Assembly: GCF_900188315.1 (NCBI RefSeq)
Contig: NZ_LT897781.1
Span: 3,844,001 to 3,908,000 of the forward strand
DNA from: Marinobacter sp. es.042
Lineage (GTDB): Bacteria; Pseudomonadota; Gammaproteobacteria; Pseudomonadales; Oleiphilaceae
Reading direction: 5' to 3'
DNA length: 64,000 nt
The notes under the pieces are model-generated. The model was given only the letters and a program-made list of their open reading frames with translations. It was not told the origin of the DNA and searched no databases. Shown here one piece after another: positions 62,067-64,000 of the stretch (positions within the stretch are counted from its first letter, which is position 1; each line of letters begins with the position of its first letter). Both the position numbers and the translations under genes were made by a program.

Positions 62067-64000
62067 TGACCCGCCGGCTTCTGAACTGCCAGCGCCTGCT
62101 GGGCATGGTGGTGACCATGCTCTGCTTACTGGGTATCGCCGCTTACAGCACCATGCCGCGCCAGGAGGACCCGTCGTTTCCCTACCGGGCCGGCCTGATC
62201 AGCATCAATTATCCGGGTGCCAGCGCCGAGGCCGTTGAACGGCTGGTACTCCGGCCCCTGGTGGATGAACTTCGGCAGGTTGAGGAGGTGGATTATACCC
62301 AGTCCACCGCCCGTACCGGCGTTGCCATCGTGCGCCTGCGCCTGAATGACGACATCTACGACACCGACCCCGCCTGGGACCGTGTGCGCCAGGCAATGGA
62401 ACGGGCGAAGCAGGACTTCCCGGACGATGTGGGCCGGATGGTGCTTGATGATCGCCTGATCGATATTCCCGCCATCGTCATGGCCGTAGGAGGCTCGCCC
62501 TCGGTAACGGAACTATCCGACGTCGCCGAAAGGCTCAAGCAGAACCTGTCGAATCTACCGGGGGTTTCCCGGATTGAGCTCGAAGGCGATGCCGACGAGC
62601 AGATTACCCTGGCACTGGACGATGCCGCGCTCTTCCGGCTTGGTATTTCTCCGGCGCGGGTGCTGGACACGCTGGCGCGGCGAAACCAGACCATTCCCGG
62701 CGGCTTCGTGGTGGTCAATGGCCGCCGCCTGTCGGTGCTTCCCAACAGCGAATTCGCCGATATTGACGCCATCCGCGCCACGCCTATAGAGCTTCCGGAT
62801 GGGTCCCAGGTGCCCCTGGCCGCGGCAGCGGATGTCTGGCGTGGACCAGTAGAACCCAGACAGCCGGAAACCTGGTACGACGGCGAACGGGTGGTGCTGG
62901 TCTCCATCATTATGGAAGAGGGCACCACCGATGCGATCCGCTTTGGTCAGCGGGTGCGCGAACGCATGGAGCAGATTCGCGGAGACTTTGAGCCTTATGA
63001 AATCCGGGAGATGTTCTTCCAGCCGGACAAGGTGCAGGAACGGCTCGATAACCTGGCCTGGAGCCTGGTGCTTTCAGTGCTGATCATCGTGGCGGTAGTC
63101 TTTACCGGCATGGGCATTCGTATGGGGCTGCTGGTCGCGTCCATTCTGCCCATGGTTGCCCTGATCAGTGTCGGGCTTTATGACCTCGGCGGGGGCGTGC
63201 TGCATCAGATTGCCGTCATCGGCATGGTGATCTCATTGGGCATTCTGATCGACAACGCCATCGTGATTGTCGAAAACATCCAGGGCCACCTGGATGAGGG
63301 CATGCGACGGCTGGATGCCCTGCGCCAGGCCGTCAGTGAGCTGGCCGGTCCGCTGGGTGCCTCAACGGGAACCACGCTGGCGGCCTTTGCGCCCCTGCTT
63401 CTGGCCAAGGGTGGGGCCGCTGATTTCACCCGCGGTGTGCCGGTGATGATCATGCTGACGCTGTCCGTCAGCTACCTGCTTGCTATCTCCGCCGTTCCCC
63501 TGCTGGCGGCCAGATTCCTGAAGCCCCGCCGCAAGGCGGGCCAGGACCGATTGATCGGAGTAGCCCGTTTTCTGGGTGGCCTGGTATCCCGTTACCCCGG
63601 ACGGCTGATTACCGCCGGCGCCATACTTGTAGGCATCAGTCTTGCGATGACCCCCTTCATGGCCCAGCAGTTCTTTCCGAATGCCGATCGCCCGAGGGTG
63701 ATTGTCGAAGTCTACATGCCCGAGGGCACCGACCAGGCCCGCACGGCAGAGGCCACGGAAAGTCTGGAACGAATTATCCGGTCACAGCCGGACGCCCTGA
63801 AGGTTCACCGGTTCGTAGGCTTCACCGGACCTTCATTTTATTACAACCTGCAGCGCGCCCCCCAGGCACCGAACCGGGCACGGCTGGTGGTTACGACACC
63901 CACACTGGAAGACACTACCGGCATGATCCGCTGGATTCGCGCGCACGTGAAAGACCAGATGCCGGAACTGGACGTGACCGTGGGTATTCTCGGGCAGGGG
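62066..64000 (+). CDS. RND efflux transporter permease, 3' truncated by the window
   Basis: The first 645 residues of an RND (AcrB/HAE1-like) inner-membrane pump; it runs off the window, so the full length is not seen. It starts with ATG 62066 overlapping the adaptor stop. A first helix (LLGMVVTMLCLLGIAAYS) is followed by the large periplasmic loop with YPGASAEAVERLVLRPLVDE, then a membrane block including VISLGILIDNAIVIVENIQG. The TM4 acidic pair, Asp-Asp in AcrB, is Asp-Asn here. Substrate unknown; the outer-membrane channel, if local, lies beyond the window. Confidence 0.9.
   Translation, partial: MTRRLLNCQRLLGMVVTMLCLLGIAAYSTMPRQEDPSFPYRAGLISINYPGASAEAVERLVLRPLVDELRQVEEVDYTQSTARTGVAIVRLRLNDDIYDTDPAWDRVRQAMERAKQDFPDDVGRMVLDDRLIDIPAIVMAVGGSPSVTELSDVAERLKQNLSNLPGVSRIELEGDADEQITLALDDAALFRLGISPARVLDTLARRNQTIPGGFVVVNGRRLSVLPNSEFADIDAIRATPIELPDGSQVPLAAAADVWRGPVEPRQPETWYDGERVVLVSIIMEEGTTDAIRFGQRVRERMEQIRGDFEPYEIREMFFQPDKVQERLDNLAWSLVLSVLIIVAVVFTGMGIRMGLLVASILPMVALISVGLYDLGGGVLHQIAVIGMVISLGILIDNAIVIVENIQGHLDEGMRRLDALRQAVSELAGPLGASTGTTLAAFAPLLLAKGGAADFTRGVPVMIMLTLSVSYLLAISAVPLLAARFLKPRRKAGQDRLIGVARFLGGLVSRYPGRLITAGAILVGISLAMTPFMAQQFFPNADRPRVIVEVYMPEGTDQARTAEATESLERIIRSQPDALKVHRFVGFTGPSFYYNLQRAPQAPNRARLVVTTPTLEDTTGMIRWIRAHVKDQMPELDVTVGILGQG

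Overview
The window is a 64 kb piece of chromosome from a gammaproteobacterium, most likely Marinobacter or a close relative. The genus is inferred from gene order (fur-recN-grpE-dnaK-dnaJ-dapB-carAB-greA, then ftsH-folP-glmM-tpiA-secG-tRNA-Leu-rimP-nusA-infB-rbfA-truB-rpsO-pnp, as in Pseudomonas and allies), a DcaP-type porin, the aru/ast arginine operon and high-GC coding DNA. No sequence search was run. Function calls rest on visible motifs and recalled family sequences.

Layout. 1-9.4 kb: end of a sodium symporter gene, ratA-rnfH, bamE, fur, recN with a double LexA operator, and the grpE-dnaK-dnaJ chaperone operon behind a sigma-32-like promoter, then dapB. 9.4-14.9 kb: carA-carB behind a leader that looks like an attenuator, then greA and yhbY. 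15.2-20.7 kb: ftsH, folP, glmM, tpiA, secG. 20.7-29.9 kb: tRNA-Leu(GAG), a promoter-hairpins-terminator block, then the transcription/translation operon rimP-nusA-infB-rbfA-truB-rpsO-pnp. 29.9-33.3 kb: a lipoprotein hydrolase, a DUF4105 membrane protein and a DUF3015 protein. 33.4-38.4 kb: a complete branched-chain amino acid ABC importer (livK-livH-livM-livG-livF, minus strand). 38.5-45.8 kb: a membrane TPR protein, a MarR regulator, a Lon-type protease, the chaperedoxin cnoX, a small HNH protein, a small membrane protein and a KamA-like radical SAM enzyme. 46.4-50.8 kb: aceE-aceF of pyruvate dehydrogenase. 51-53.8 kb: a DcaP-like porin and an exonuclease/GIY-YIG fusion. 53.9-60.2 kb: the arginine succinyltransferase operon aruC-F-G-D-B, without aruE. 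60.2-64 kb: a TetR regulator divergent from an RND efflux pair; the pump runs off the end.

Most of the window is ordinary core genome, and I do not see a clear new defence, mobile or biosynthetic system. The best leads lie between genes: (1) an apparent fossil of rlmE/ftsJ between yhbY and ftsH; (2) a candidate small or leader RNA between tRNA-Leu and rimP, where E. coli has metY; (3) a carAB leader with a promoter, a possible 18-codon peptide and a terminator; (4) a perfect 29-bp inverted repeat after aceF; (5) a long hairpin in the pnp leader; (6) a FadR/PdhR-like palindrome in front of kamA; (7) an AT-richer 660-bp gap before aceE.

Many starts are not ATG (ftsH, rimP and truB use TTG; pnp and the MarR gene use GTG). 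Several starts were moved inward from the longest frame on the basis of ribosome-binding sites and family N-termini.
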